From contig NZ_JPYA01000123.1 in NCBI RefSeq assembly GCF_000750005.1, positions 1 to 64,000 on the forward strand: a DNA stretch of 64,000 bases, given 5' to 3'. The translations under genes and the position numbers were made by a program. How positions within the stretch are numbered: position 1 is the first letter of the stretch; each line of letters begins with the position of its first letter. The notes under the pieces were generated by a model that searched no databases, had not been told where the DNA came from, and saw nothing but the letters and a program-made list of their open reading frames with translations. Origin of the DNA: Geobacillus icigianus. Its GTDB lineage: Bacteria; Bacillota; Bacilli; Bacillales; Anoxybacillaceae. This document shows, in pieces, positions 43,804 through 53,358 of the stretch.

Positions 43804-44974
43804 CGGGCCAGCGAGCCTTCCTGAGCTGTATCGACGCTGGATTGACGAAAGCGAATTGCTTGTCGGCGGCGAACGGCAGCTGGCGATGTTTCCGGCATAT
43901 GAAGGAGAAACGATCGTGATTCGCAGCGGGCTGAGCGAGCTCGTCGAGCGGCTCCGCCATGAAACGCGCAACACGGTCGTGCTCGCTTCCGGTGATCCGC
44001 TTTTTTATGGAATCGGCAGTTATTTAGCCGGCAAACTGCCGATCGAAGTGTATCCGGCTGTCAGCTCGGTGCAATGGGCGTTTGCCAAAATGGGCGAGTC
44101 TTGGCAAGACGCGGTGTTCCTCAGCGTCCATGGCCGGCCGTTAACGGGCTTGGCCCAACGGATTGACGGGAGGCGCAAAGTCGCGATTTTAACGGATGAG
44201 ACAAATTCACCAGCCGCCATCGCCCGCTACTTGCTGGCATACGGCATGACGGAGTATGAGGCGTTTGTCGGCGAGGAGCTCGGCGGGCCGAATGAGCGGT
44301 GTCGGTTTTTCAAACTAGAAGAAATGGCGGAAGCCGAGTTTCTTCCATTAAATGTAGTGGTGCTGCGGAGGACGGCGCCCAGTCCTTCTTGGCCGCTCGG
44401 CATTGAGGATGATGAGTTTTTCCAGCGCAAACCAGACAAAGGGTTGATTACGAAAAAAGAAGTGCGCGTGCTCAGCTTGAGCGCTTTGCGTTTGCGCCCG
44501 GACAGCGTCGTCTGGGATATTGGCACGTGCACCGGTTCGGTCGCGATTGAAGCGGCGAAAATCGCTCGCGACGGGGCGGTGTTCGCCATTGAAAAAAATG
44601 AACATGATGTGGAAATTTGCCGGCAAAACTTGCGCAAATTCCGCGTCGACATCACGCTTGTGCACGGCAAGGCCCCTGATCGGCTTGATGAGTTTGCTGA
44701 TCCGGATGCCATCTTTATCGGCGGCACGTCAGGGGCGATGGCGCCGCTGTTGGACGTCTGTGCGAAACGGCTGAAGAAAAACGGGCGCATCGTGATCAAC
44801 GCAGCGACGGTGGAGACGCTTGCCGAAGCGTGCGCCGCTTTGCGCGAGCGCGGGTTTCAAGTGGACATTACGCTGGCGCAAGCATCGCGCAGCAAACCGA
44901 TTTTGGACTTGACGCGCTTTGAGGCGTTAAATCCGGTTTATATCATCACGGCAAAACGGGAGGGAGACGAATGA
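43769..44974 (+). CDS. cbiET: Fused CbiE-CbiT: C5-methyltransferase and C15-methyltransferase/decarboxylase
   Basis: Bifunctional enzyme of 401 residues. The N-terminal CbiE tetrapyrrole-methylase domain (about 1-205) has [13 protein letters not shown] and [14 protein letters not shown]. The C-terminal CbiT Rossmann domain (about 215-400) has [17 protein letters not shown] and [15 protein letters not shown] and removes the acetate side-chain carboxyl while methylating C15. ATG 43769 lies inside the cbiD end; ATG 43778 is an alternative start. Its stop overlaps the cbiL start. Confidence 0.94.
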   Translation: MATMKLIGVGADGPASLPELYRRWIDESELLVGGERQLAMFPAYEGETIVIRSGLSELVERLRHETRNTVVLASGDPLFYGIGSYLAGKLPIEVYPAVSSVQWAFAKMGESWQDAVFLSVHGRPLTGLAQRIDGRRKVAILTDETNSPAAIARYLLAYGMTEYEAFVGEELGGPNERCRFFKLEEMAEAEFLPLNVVVLRRTAPSPSWPLGIEDDEFFQRKPDKGLITKKEVRVLSLSALRLRPDSVVWDIGTCTGSVAIEAAKIARDGAVFAIEKNEHDVEICRQNLRKFRVDITLVHGKAPDRLDEFADPDAIFIGGTSGAMAPLLDVCAKRLKKNGRIVINAATVETLAEACAALRERGFQVDITLAQASRSKPILDLTRFEALNPVYIITAKREGDE

Positions 44975-45672
44975 CCGGCACGTTGTACGGCGTTGGCGTC
45001 GGTCCCGGTGATCCGGAGCTCATGACGGTGAAGGCGTATCGCCGCCTGAAAGAAGCGGACGTGATCGCGTATCCGAAGAAAGGGCGACAAAGCAAAAGTT
45101 ACGCGGAACAAATGGTTGACGCCTATTTTGCTCCGGATGAAAAGCGGCGTCTCGGCTTGCATTTTCCAATGACAAAAGACCCAGCAGTGCTTGAGCCGAA
45201 ATGGGACGAGGCGGCGGACGCCATCTGGGCGGAACTGGCGGCCGGACGCGATGTGGCGTTTGTGACCGAAGGCGATCCGCTGCTGTACAGCACGTTCATC
45301 CATTTGATGCGCGTGATGGAACAGCGTTATCCAGAAGCGCCGATTGAAGTCATCCCAGGGATCAGTTCGGCGAACGCTGCCGCCGCTCGGCTGCGTCTGC
45401 CGTTGGCGGATGGGGATGAAACGGTGGCGATCGTGCCGGCGCGCGACGATTACGAGGCGATGAAAGCCGCGCTTCTTCGACACGATTGCGTCGTTTTTTT
45501 TAAGGTGGCGAAAGTGATCGATCTCCTGCTCGACTTGCTGCGGGAGCTCGATTTGCTTCAGCGCGCCGCCGTCATCACGAAAGTGACGTCCGGCGAGGAA
45601 GTGGTGTGGAACGTTGAGGAATTGGCTGGCGCGTCGCTCGAATATTTGACATTGATGGTGGTGAGAAAGTGA
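44971..45672 (+). CDS. cbiL: Precorrin-2/cobalt-factor II C20-methyltransferase
   Basis: SAM-dependent methyltransferase of 233 residues acting at C20. [32 protein letters not shown] and [17 protein letters not shown] are typical of the tetrapyrrole methylase fold and the CbiL branch. Start and stop both overlap neighbours (ATGA with cbiET, GTGA with cbiF), indicating tight coupling. Confidence 0.94.
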   Translation: MTGTLYGVGVGPGDPELMTVKAYRRLKEADVIAYPKKGRQSKSYAEQMVDAYFAPDEKRRLGLHFPMTKDPAVLEPKWDEAADAIWAELAAGRDVAFVTEGDPLLYSTFIHLMRVMEQRYPEAPIEVIPGISSANAAAARLRLPLADGDETVAIVPARDDYEAMKAALLRHDCVVFFKVAKVIDLLLDLLRELDLLQRAAVITKVTSGEEVVWNVEELAGASLEYLTLMVVRK

Positions 45673-46457
45673 AGCTGTATATCGTAGGGGCGGGGCCGGG
45701 AGCGCCGGACTTGATCACCGTCCGCGGCGCCGCGCTTTTGGCTGCGGCGGATGCCATTTTTTACACCGATTCGTTGGTGAGCGAGGAATTGATTGAACGC
45801 TACCGGAAGCCGGAAGCGGACGTTTTTCATACCGCCGGCATGCATTTGGAAGAAATGGTCGCGGCGATGGTTGAGCAAGTAAAGCAAGGCCGGCTTGTCG
45901 TGCGCGTCCATACCGGTGATCCATCGATTTACGGGGCAACGCTTGAGCAAATCGCTTTGTTGAAAGAAGAAGGAGTGGAAGTGGAAATCGTCCCCGGCGT
46001 CAGTTCGGCGTTTGCCGCCGCCGCCGCTGTGCAGGCTGAACTCACCGTTCCGGAACTGACGCAGACGGTCATTTTCACGCGCGCTGAGGGGCGGACGCCG
46101 GTGCCGCCGCGCGAACGATTGGAAGAGCTGGCCAAACATCATTGCACCCTCGTCTTGTTTTTAAGCGCGACATTGGCGAAAAAAGTGAGCGCGGCGCTGC
46201 TTGACGCCGGCTGGAGCGGCGATACCCCAGCAGTGATCGTCTACAAGGCGACATGGCCGGATGAGCGGATCATTTGCACGACCGTCGCCGCTATGGCGGA
46301 AGAGATGCGCCGTCATCGAGTGACGAAGCACGCGATTATGCTGATCGGTTGGGCGCTTGACCCGTCCGTTCATGAACGTGGCTACCGTTCGCGCCTGTAC
46401 GACCGCACGTTTACGCACGGATACCGGAAGGGGGAAGGACAGCGTGAACAAGATTGA
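45669..46457 (+). CDS. cbiF: Cobalt-precorrin-4 C11-methyltransferase
   Basis: Tetrapyrrole methylase of 262 residues that methylates C11. It has YIVGAGPGAPDLITVRGA, VVRVHTGDPSIYGATLEQ and VEIVPGVSSAFAAAAA, and the branch-specific IICTTVAAMAEEM. GTG 45669 overlaps the cbiL stop, and the end overlaps the cbiG start by 14 bases. Confidence 0.94.
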   Translation: MKLYIVGAGPGAPDLITVRGAALLAAADAIFYTDSLVSEELIERYRKPEADVFHTAGMHLEEMVAAMVEQVKQGRLVVRVHTGDPSIYGATLEQIALLKEEGVEVEIVPGVSSAFAAAAAVQAELTVPELTQTVIFTRAEGRTPVPPRERLEELAKHHCTLVLFLSATLAKKVSAALLDAGWSGDTPAVIVYKATWPDERIICTTVAAMAEEMRRHRVTKHAIMLIGWALDPSVHERGYRSRLYDRTFTHGYRKGEGQREQD

Positions 46458-47616
46458 GGAACACGGACGATATGCGGTTGTCGCCATTACGAAGCATGGG
46501 GTGGAGACTGCCCGTCGGCTGGGCCGCACCCTAGCTGGAGCAGACGTCTATTATACGGACAAGTTTGCTCGCGGCGACGAACAAGAACAACAGATTCGCC
46601 TGTTTTCCGGCAACGTCCGGGCGCTGTTGCCGGAACTGTTCGCCCGCTATGACGGCCTTATTTGCCTCATTTCGCTTGGCGCTGTCGTGCGGATGATCGC
46701 CCCGCTCTTAAAAGACAAAAAGACCGATCCGGCGGTCGTTGTCATCGATGATAAGGCGGAGCATGTGATCAGCGTGCTGTCCGGTCATTTAGGCGGGGCA
46801 AACGACTTGACGCGGCGCGTCGCTGCGATTCTTGGCGCCCGCCCGGTGATTACGACCGCTTCTGACGTGCAGCAGACGATCGCCGTTGATTTGTTCGGCC
46901 GCCAGTTCGGCTGGGAATGGGAGTCGGATGCCAAGCTGACGCCGGTGAGTGCTGCGGTCGTGAACGAAGAGCCGGTGGCGATCGTGCAAGAGTCCGGGGA
47001 ACCGGATTGGTGGCCGGAGGGGCGGCCGCTGCCGAAAAACATCACCGTGTACGGCTCAATTGCGGAGGCGCTTGCCGCCCGTCCGGCGGCCGCGCTCGTG
47101 GTCACTCATCGTCTGCTTGAGCCGGATGAAGAGGCGATTTTGCAAAACGGCGTGCTGTACCGCCCGAAGGTGATCGCCCTTGGCATCGGCTGCAACCGCG
47201 GCACAGCGGCTGATGAAATCGAAGCGGTCATCCTCGAGACGCTCCATGAGCTGCGTTTTTCGCCCAAAAGCGTCAAAGCGGTGTGCACGATCGATTTGAA
47301 AAAAGACGAGCCCGGGCTTCGCGAAGTTGTCGGCAAATACGGCTGGGAGTTCGTCACGTACACGCCGGAGGAGCTGAACGCGGTGCCGATCGAAGCGCCG
47401 TCCGAGACCGTCTACCGCTACACCGGCGCGTATGGGGTGAGCGAGCCGGCGGCGAAATTGTACAGCGGGGCCGAGCGGATGGCGCTCGTGAAAAAGAAAG
47501 CGGGCAATGTGACGATTTCCGTGGCGTTGATTCGCCATAGACGAGGAAAGGGGAGCGAGTCATGCGACGATTGGTCATCGCCGCCCCGGGAAGCGGCGCC
47601 GGCAAAACAACGGTGA
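46444..47616 (+). CDS. cbiG: Cobalt-precorrin-5A hydrolase
   Basis: Opens the lactone ring and releases the C20 fragment as acetaldehyde (390 residues). The N-terminal CbiG region includes ICLISLGAVVRMIAPLL and LSGHLGGANDLTRRVA. The C-terminal domain includes ALGIGCNRGTAADEIEA and GVSEPAAKL. I start at GTG 46444 because a long AAGGGGGAAGG ribosome site precedes it. The last 17 or so residues overlap cbiA by 55 bases and look unrelated to the family, so they are probably a read-through tail. Confidence 0.92.
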   Translation: MNKIEEHGRYAVVAITKHGVETARRLGRTLAGADVYYTDKFARGDEQEQQIRLFSGNVRALLPELFARYDGLICLISLGAVVRMIAPLLKDKKTDPAVVVIDDKAEHVISVLSGHLGGANDLTRRVAAILGARPVITTASDVQQTIAVDLFGRQFGWEWESDAKLTPVSAAVVNEEPVAIVQESGEPDWWPEGRPLPKNITVYGSIAEALAARPAAALVVTHRLLEPDEEAILQNGVLYRPKVIALGIGCNRGTAADEIEAVILETLHELRFSPKSVKAVCTIDLKKDEPGLREVVGKYGWEFVTYTPEELNAVPIEAPSETVYRYTGAYGVSEPAAKLYSGAERMALVKKKAGNVTISVALIRHRRGKGSESCDDWSSPPREAAPAKQR

Positions 47617-48926
47617 CACTCGGCTTGATGGCGGCGCTGAAGCAGCGAGGCTATACGGTGCAAGGGTTTAAATGCGGCCCGGACTACATCGATCCGACTT
47701 ACCATACGGCGGTCACCGGCCGGCCGGCGCGCAACTTGGACAGCTGGATGATGGGAAGCGAAGCGGTCAAAACGGTGCTCACCAACGGCTGTCAAGGAGC
47801 GGATATCGCCATCATCGAGGGTGTGATGGGGCTGTTTGACGGGAAACAGCCGCTCTCGGATGAAGGATCGACGGCGGAAATTGCCGTGCTGACGCAAAGC
47901 CCGGTGTTGCTTGTCGTCGATTGTTCCGGGATGGCCCGCAGCGCGGCCGCCATCGTTCGCGGCTTTCAGACGTTCCGTCCCGACGTGCATATTGCTGGCG
48001 TATTTGCCAACCGCGTTGGCAGCGAAGGGCATTTTCGGCTCGTCAAAGCGGCGATTGAGCAGATGTGTGGAATACCGGTCGTCGGCTATTTGCCAAAAGC
48101 GGAAGAGCTGACCTTGCCGGAGCGCCATCTAGGGTTGGTGCCGTCCGTAGAGCGGGGGGAGCTCGACTCGTTTTTTGCCGAACTGGGAAAAAAAGTGATG
48201 CGCACGATCGATTGGGAGTTGCTGCTTTCCATCGCCGAAGCGCCGGCTTTCGGACCGTCCGCGCCGCTCATTCGCCCCTCGCGGCCGTATCGGGCGCGCA
48301 TAGCGGTCGCGAAAGATGCCGCGTTTCATTTTTACTATCCTGAAAATCTAGAAATGCTTTCGGCCTGCGGCGCGGAGCTAGTCTACTTTTCCCCGCTCGC
48401 CGGCGAACCGCTTCCTGATCGGGTGAACGGCTTGTACATCGGCGGCGGGTTTCCGGAGGAGTTTGCCGACCAGCTCGCGCGCCAGACGGCGGTCAAGCAG
48501 TCGATCCGCGCCGCCATCGAACGCGGGCTGCCGACGCTCGCCGAATGCGGTGGGTTTATGTTTCTCACGGAACAGCTTGTCGCGACGGACGACACGGCTT
48601 ATGAGATGGCCGGCGTCATCCCGGGGCGGGTCGTGATGAAAACGAAGCTGGCTGCTCTTGGATATCGTGAAGTGCACGGAAGAAAAGGAAACGTTCTTTT
48701 GCCGGAGGGAGAGCAGGCGCGCGGCCATGAGTTTCACTATTCCGTGTACGAACCGCGGGGCGAGGTGCCGTTTGCCTACGAAACGAGCGGCCGGAAAGGA
48801 ACGAAACCGGACGGGTATTTGGCGCACCGGCTCGTTGCCGGCTATGTCCACTTCCATTTTGCGTCCGCACCGATGATGGTTGAGCGCTGGCTCGCTGAAT
48901 GCGAGAAGGTGACGATCCATGGCTAA
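47562..48926 (+). CDS. cbiA: Cobyrinate a,c-diamide synthase
   Basis: Glutamine- and ATP-dependent amidase of 454 residues acting on the a and c side chains of cobyrinate. The N-terminal ATP-binding half has APGSGAGKTTVTLGLMAAL. The C-terminal glutaminase half has the catalytic Cys in LAECGGFMFLTEQL and the His in AGYVHFHFAS. ATG 47562 follows AGGAAAGGGGAG inside the cbiG end, and its stop overlaps cbiP by 8 bases. Confidence 0.95.
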   Translation: MRRLVIAAPGSGAGKTTVTLGLMAALKQRGYTVQGFKCGPDYIDPTYHTAVTGRPARNLDSWMMGSEAVKTVLTNGCQGADIAIIEGVMGLFDGKQPLSDEGSTAEIAVLTQSPVLLVVDCSGMARSAAAIVRGFQTFRPDVHIAGVFANRVGSEGHFRLVKAAIEQMCGIPVVGYLPKAEELTLPERHLGLVPSVERGELDSFFAELGKKVMRTIDWELLLSIAEAPAFGPSAPLIRPSRPYRARIAVAKDAAFHFYYPENLEMLSACGAELVYFSPLAGEPLPDRVNGLYIGGGFPEEFADQLARQTAVKQSIRAAIERGLPTLAECGGFMFLTEQLVATDDTAYEMAGVIPGRVVMKTKLAALGYREVHGRKGNVLLPEGEQARGHEFHYSVYEPRGEVPFAYETSGRKGTKPDGYLAHRLVAGYVHFHFASAPMMVERWLAECEKVTIHG

Positions 48927-50421
48927 AGCGCTGCCCATCATGTTTCAAGGCACCCATTCCGATGCCGGTAAAAGCGTCATCGCCACCGCTTTTTGCCGGC
49001 TGTTTGCCCAAGCCGGCTGGAAAACGGCCCCGTTCAAGGCGCAAAACATGTCGCTGAACGCCTACGTTACGCCGGACGGGAAAGAAATCGGACGGGCGCA
49101 AGGCATTCAGGCCGAAGCCGCCGGTGTGCCGGCGCGGGCGGAAATGAATCCGATTTTGCTGAAGCCAAGCCGAATGAATGAATCGCAAGTGGTTGTGCTC
49201 GGCCGACCGTACGCCACCATGCCGGCGATGGCTTACCGAAGTGAATTTTTTGAGCAAGGATTGGCCATCATTCGCCAGTCGCTTGACACGTTAATGAGCG
49301 AGTATGAGCGGATCGTCATCGAAGGAGCGGGCAGCCCGGCCGAGGTGAATTTAAACGACCGTGAGCTCGTCAACATGCGCGTCGCCCGGCTTGCCAACGC
49401 CCCGGTCGTGCTGATTGGCGACATTGAGCGGGGTGGGGTGTTCGCGAGCCTCGTTGGAACGTTGACGCTGCTGGAACCTAGGGATCGAAAGCGGGTCATT
49501 GGCGTGATCATCAACAAGTTCCATGGCGATCGGTCGCTTTTGCAGCCGGGCCTCGATTGGTTTGAGCGTTACACCGGGGTGCCGGTGCTCGGCGTCGTTC
49601 CGTACTTGCCCGATTTGGCAATCGATGCCGAAGATTCGCTGGCGCTAGAGCGTTTCGCCGCCTCATCTGGTGGCGAGCGGGCGATTGACATCGCTGTCAT
49701 CCGCTGTCCGAAAATCGCCAATTTCACCGATATTGACCCGCTGCTCGCTGAACCGGATTGCCGCGTCCGGCTAGTGACACACGCCGCCGAGCTTGGCGAG
49801 CCGGATGTCATCGTGCTTCCCGGCAGCAAAAACACGATCGAAGACCTTGTGTACATGAAACAGCGCGGGCTCGCCTCCCGCATCGCCGCGCTTGTCGCCG
49901 AAGGCAAAACAAGGGTTGTCGGGATATGCGGCGGCTATCAAATGCTCGGAGCGGTCATCCGCGATCCCCATGGGGTCGAGACATCGCTTCCCGAGGTCAA
50001 AGGACTCGGGCTGTTGCCGATCGAGACGACGCTGGAGCGGACGAAAGTGACCGTTCGTTCGAAAGCGGTGCTGACATGGAACGGGAACCGATTGGCCGTG
50101 CAAGGATACGAGATTCATATGGGGCGCTCGACACCGCTTGCCGGTTATGTTCCGCTGATGGAGGACGATGGGGGCCAGATGGGGGCGAAGCGCGACGATG
50201 GCCGCGTTCTCGGCACCTATATGCACGATTTGTTTCATAACGATGCGTTTCGCGCGGCGTTTTTCAACGACATTCGCAAGGAAAAAGGGCTGTCGTTATC
50301 GGAACCCGTCCCGTTTCGCGCTCTCAAGGAAGCGGCGTTTGACCGGTTAGCCGCCCACGTTTGCCGACATGTGGCGGTCGAACGGATCGAACAGATGATG
50401 CGGCAATTTCAGCATGAGTAA
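48919..50421 (+). CDS. cbiP: Cobyric acid synthase
   Basis: Amidates the b, d, e and g side chains using glutamine and ATP (500 residues). The start has MFQGTHSDAGKSVIATAFCR, then APFKAQNMSLNAYVT and IEGAGSPAEVNL. The glutaminase Cys lies in VVGICGGYQMLG and the His in LGTYMHDLFHND. Overlaps cbiA. A 240-base gap follows in which I find no supportable gene. Confidence 0.95.
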   Translation: MAKALPIMFQGTHSDAGKSVIATAFCRLFAQAGWKTAPFKAQNMSLNAYVTPDGKEIGRAQGIQAEAAGVPARAEMNPILLKPSRMNESQVVVLGRPYATMPAMAYRSEFFEQGLAIIRQSLDTLMSEYERIVIEGAGSPAEVNLNDRELVNMRVARLANAPVVLIGDIERGGVFASLVGTLTLLEPRDRKRVIGVIINKFHGDRSLLQPGLDWFERYTGVPVLGVVPYLPDLAIDAEDSLALERFAASSGGERAIDIAVIRCPKIANFTDIDPLLAEPDCRVRLVTHAAELGEPDVIVLPGSKNTIEDLVYMKQRGLASRIAALVAEGKTRVVGICGGYQMLGAVIRDPHGVETSLPEVKGLGLLPIETTLERTKVTVRSKAVLTWNGNRLAVQGYEIHMGRSTPLAGYVPLMEDDGGQMGAKRDDGRVLGTYMHDLFHNDAFRAAFFNDIRKEKGLSLSEPVPFRALKEAAFDRLAAHVCRHVAVERIEQMMRQFQHE

Positions 50422-50661
50422 GCTCTGAAAAACGAGGCGCTCGCATGACTGACCCGCGCTTCGACCTTTGCGGTTTTCCGGAGTCCGGCGCCGGCGAAGC
50501 GAGCCCGGTCGCGCGCTTGAGGCAGGAAGTGGAAAGCAAGTGTTGTTCGTTCGTTTCTTTTCCCACGGCACCGGCTGAAAATAAAGGCTTTTGCGCTCCT
50601 GCAATCCTAGATGAGAAAGGAGGAAGCGCCTATTCCCGTAAAAAGGGAGGATGGCGCGTCC

Positions 50662-51720
50662 ATGATGAACGTTTCCATCCCGCCGATCCGCCGCGAAATG
50701 GCGGAACAAGCCCGTGCTTATATTGATCAATTGACCAAACCGCCCGGCAGCCTTGGCCGGCTTGAAGACATAGCGGCTGAGCTCGCCGGCATGACGGGGG
50801 AGCTTCTCCCGCGCGTCACTCCGCCCGGAGTGCTTGTGTTTGCGGCCGATCATGGCGTGGCTGCCGAAGGGGTATCGGCCTATCCAGCTGAAGTAACAGC
50901 GCAAATGGTGTCCAATTTTGCCAACGGTGGAGCGGCCATCAACGCCTTCAGCCGGCACATCGGCGCGTTGCTTCAGGTGATCGATGTCGGTGTCGCCGCA
51001 CCAATCGCTGATGAACGCGTGATTCAGAAAAAGGTGCGCCCGGGGACAAACAATTTCGCCACCATGGAAGCGATGACGATGTCTGAGGCAGAACAGGCGC
51101 TTCATGTCGGCTACGAGCAAGCGGTGTCCGTCATTGGCCAAGGCGGCCGCACGCTCATTGTCGGCGAGATGGGCATCGGCAACACCACCGCCGCCAGCGC
51201 CTTGTTGGCCACCTTGACCGATGAGCCGCTTGAACGCATTGTCGGCAAAGGAAGCGGGATTCGGGAAGAGAGATTGGCTCATAAACGGGACGTCATCCGT
51301 CGAGCACTTTTGCTTCATCAGCCGGATCCGGCGAAGCCGATCGAATGGCTGGCGAAAATCGGCGGGCTGGAGATCGCGGCGATGGCTGGAGCGATGTTGG
51401 CCGCAGCGGAGCGGCGCATTCCGATTTTGCTTGATGGCTTTATTTGCACGGTGGCTGCCCTTGTGGCCCGCCAATTTGCCCCCAACGTCGCAGAGTATAT
51501 GATCGCTGGCCATCGTTCGCAAGAGCTGGGGCACGACATCGCTCTTCGCTTGCTTGGCAAAGAGCCGCTGTTGGATTTGCGCATGCGGCTTGGCGAAGGA
51601 AGCGGAGCCGCTGTAGCGTTCCCGCTCTTCGTGGCGGCAACCGCCATGGTGAATGAGATGGCGACGTTTGCGTCCGCCGGCATTTCGACAGGGGAAGAGA
51701 AAGGGGAGAAACAAGCATGA
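50662..51720 (+). CDS. cobT: Nicotinate-nucleotide-dimethylbenzimidazole phosphoribosyltransferase
   Basis: Makes alpha-ribazole phosphate for the lower ligand of B12 (352 residues). LTKPPGSLGRLEDIAAEL, VLVFAADHGVAAEGVSAYP and GEMGIGNTTAASALLA are the family blocks; the catalytic Glu should lie near the C-terminus in RLGEGSGAAVAF. ATG 50662 follows GGGAGG by 11 bases, so the start could also be the next ATG. Its stop overlaps the cobA start (ATGA). Confidence 0.93.
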   Translation: MMNVSIPPIRREMAEQARAYIDQLTKPPGSLGRLEDIAAELAGMTGELLPRVTPPGVLVFAADHGVAAEGVSAYPAEVTAQMVSNFANGGAAINAFSRHIGALLQVIDVGVAAPIADERVIQKKVRPGTNNFATMEAMTMSEAEQALHVGYEQAVSVIGQGGRTLIVGEMGIGNTTAASALLATLTDEPLERIVGKGSGIREERLAHKRDVIRRALLLHQPDPAKPIEWLAKIGGLEIAAMAGAMLAAAERRIPILLDGFICTVAALVARQFAPNVAEYMIAGHRSQELGHDIALRLLGKEPLLDLRMRLGEGSGAAVAFPLFVAATAMVNEMATFASAGISTGEEKGEKQA

Positions 51721-52487
51721 CCGTCGGCAAAGTGTATTTGGTCGGCGCCGGACCGGGGGATGAAAGGCTCATCACGGTTTACGGCCGCGAATGCCTAGAA
51801 CGGGCGGACGTTGTCGTTTACGACCGGCTCATCAACCGGAAGCTGCTCCGCTATGCGAAGCCCGGCGCCGAGCTTCTTTACTGCGGAAAGGAGCCGGGAA
51901 AACATGATACGGTGCAGGAACAGATTCATGACTTGCTCGTTGACCGCGCGCGTCAAGGCCAGACGGTCGTCCGCTTAAAAGGCGGCGATCCGTGCGTCTT
52001 TGGCCGCGTCGGTGAAGAGGCGGAAGTGTTGGCGAAAGCCGGAATTCCGTTTGAAATCGTTCCAGGGGTGACATCCGGCATCGCGGTGCCGGCGTACGCT
52101 GGCATTCCCGTCACCCACCGTGATTACGCCGCCTCGGTGGCGATGGTCAGCGGCCATCGGAGCGAGCGGATCGACTGGGAGGCCCTCGCCCGCGGCTGCG
52201 ATACGATCGTCGTGTACATGGGAGCGGCCAACTTGCCGGATATTTGCGGCCGGCTGCTGGCGGCCGGAAAGCCGGCGAATACGCCGGCGGCCATCATCGA
52301 ATGGGGGACGACGGAGCGGCAGCGCACGGTAGCGGCGCCGCTTTCGACACTGCCAGACGAGGCGAAAAAAGCGGGCATTTCCCATCCGGCCATCATCATC
52401 ATCGGTGAGGTCGTTCGTCTGCGTGAGACGCTCCAATGGTTTCCCGAGCGGCAAGGGGGCATGGTCGATGCCGACGCCTCGTCGTAG
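51717..52487 (+). CDS. cobA: Uroporphyrinogen-III C-methyltransferase (SUMT)
   Basis: Methylates uroporphyrinogen III at C2 and C7 to precorrin-2, the entry to B12 and siroheme (256 residues). VYLVGAGPGDERLITVYG, VRLKGGDPCVFGRVGEEAE, VPGVTSGIAVPAYAGIPVTHR and YMGAANLPDI mark the SUMT branch. It is a single-domain form without the CysG dehydrogenase part. Start and end overlap cobT and btuR. Confidence 0.95.
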   Translation: MTVGKVYLVGAGPGDERLITVYGRECLERADVVVYDRLINRKLLRYAKPGAELLYCGKEPGKHDTVQEQIHDLLVDRARQGQTVVRLKGGDPCVFGRVGEEAEVLAKAGIPFEIVPGVTSGIAVPAYAGIPVTHRDYAASVAMVSGHRSERIDWEALARGCDTIVVYMGAANLPDICGRLLAAGKPANTPAAIIEWGTTERQRTVAAPLSTLPDEAKKAGISHPAIIIIGEVVRLRETLQWFPERQGGMVDADASS

Positions 52488-53013
52488 CGGGCGGGTCATC
52501 GTTTATACCGGCGATGGAAAAGGGAAAACGACGGCCGCCTTGGGCTTGGCGTTGCGCGCCGTCGGCCGAGGAATGCGAGTCGCTGTGCTGCAGTTTATCA
52601 AGTCACCTGAGCGTACGTATGGCGAGCAGTTGGCGTTGCGGCGTCTCGGTGTCGAAGTGCGCCAGCTCGGCGCCGGCTTCACATGGACGAAAACGCCGGA
52701 AGTGCACCGCGAAGCGCTGCGGCGCGCTTGGGCAGTGACGAACGAGTATGTCCATTCCAGCCGGTATGACGTCATCGTGTTAGATGAATTGAACAACGCC
52801 TTGGCGATTGACCGGTTTCCGATCAGCGACATCTTATCAGTCAATGATGTGCTGGAACTGATCCGCACCCGACCGCCGGCGCTCCACCTTGTCATCACGG
52901 GCCGCGCGGCGCACCCCGAGCTGATGGCGGCCGCCGATATCGCCACGGAAATGAAGCTAGTGAAGCACGACTATGAACAAGGGACAACGGCGATGAAAGG
53001 GATTGAATTTTAG
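52468..53013 (+). CDS. btuR: Cob(I)alamin adenosyltransferase, CobA/BtuR type
   Basis: Attaches the adenosyl group to reduced cobalt (181 residues). The P-loop is YTGDGKGKTTAALGLALRA, followed by VLDELNNAL and LVITGRAAHPELM. I start at ATG 52468 with AAGGGGG upstream; the reading from 52405 runs deep into the previous gene. Last gene of the cobalamin run, directly before a strong terminator. Its product is the ligand of the riboswitch that controls the operon. Confidence 0.94.
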   Translation: MPTPRRSGRVIVYTGDGKGKTTAALGLALRAVGRGMRVAVLQFIKSPERTYGEQLALRRLGVEVRQLGAGFTWTKTPEVHREALRRAWAVTNEYVHSSRYDVIVLDELNNALAIDRFPISDILSVNDVLELIRTRPPALHLVITGRAAHPELMAAADIATEMKLVKHDYEQGTTAMKGIEF

Positions 53014-53019
53014 TAGCAC

Positions 53020-53050
53020 AAAAAAGCGGCGCAACCAAGGCCGCTTTTTT
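53020..53050. terminator. Terminator at the end of the cobalamin operon
   Basis: AAAAAAGCGGC and GCCGCTTTTTT pair perfectly over a 9-base loop, with T6 in one direction and A6 in the other, so it also serves the convergent small gene. Confidence 0.92.
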
Positions 53051-53055
53051 GCAGG

Positions 53056-53205
53056 TTACGGATGTTCATCGGTTTTGTCATGTTGGGCTTTGTTTTGCCG
53101 CCGCCCTTTGCTGTTGTCACCGGAAACCGGACCGTCGAGCAGCGCCATCGGATCTTGCGTCGGCGTGTTTTGCTTCCGGCTTCCTTTATTTGGCCGCTTC
53201 GTCAT
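53056..53205 (-). CDS. Small basic hydrophilic protein, possibly spore-associated
   Basis: A 49-residue protein, MTKRPNKGSRKQNTPTQ and so on, ending HDKTDEHP. It is rich in Lys, Gln, Asn and Asp, with no hydrophobic core. An excellent ribosome site, AAGGAGGTGG, lies 8 bases before the ATG, and a bidirectional terminator lies just past its stop, so I regard it as real. Composition is like minor small acid-soluble spore proteins such as SspP, but I cannot claim homology. The yjcZ-like gene lies upstream on the same strand. Confidence 0.6.
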   Translation of the reverse strand: MTKRPNKGSRKQNTPTQDPMALLDGPVSGDNSKGRRQNKAQHDKTDEHP

Positions 53206-53276
53206 CGCCGCCACCTCCTTATTGCGCCGGGTTGCATCATTAGCATCCGCCTCTCAACCGATTTTATTCGCGAACG

Positions 53277-53315
53277 CAAAAAAACGGGGCAACGCCATCA
53301 GCGGCGTCTCCCCGT
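53277..53315 (-). terminator. Terminator after the yjcZ-like gene
   Basis: On the minus strand ACGGGG and inner GACGCC pair with GGCGTT and CCCCGT, followed by seven T. Confidence 0.8.
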
Positions 53316-53358
53316 CGTTCGTTCGGATGCTGGCAAACAAGCGGCCAAGGCGAACAGG

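Noticed and set aside
50422..50661. Possible gene or second cobalamin riboswitch in the gap before cobT
   Set aside because: No GCCACTG-type B12 box or other aptamer core is present. The frame starting 50445 lacks a ribosome site and family resemblance and changes character over the cobT start.
50347..51714. 455-codon open frame on the minus strand opposite cobT and the end of cbiP
   Set aside because: It lies fully antisense to conserved genes, its translation is rich in Arg, His and Pro as expected of a shadow frame in GC-rich DNA, and no ribosome site or family pattern is present.
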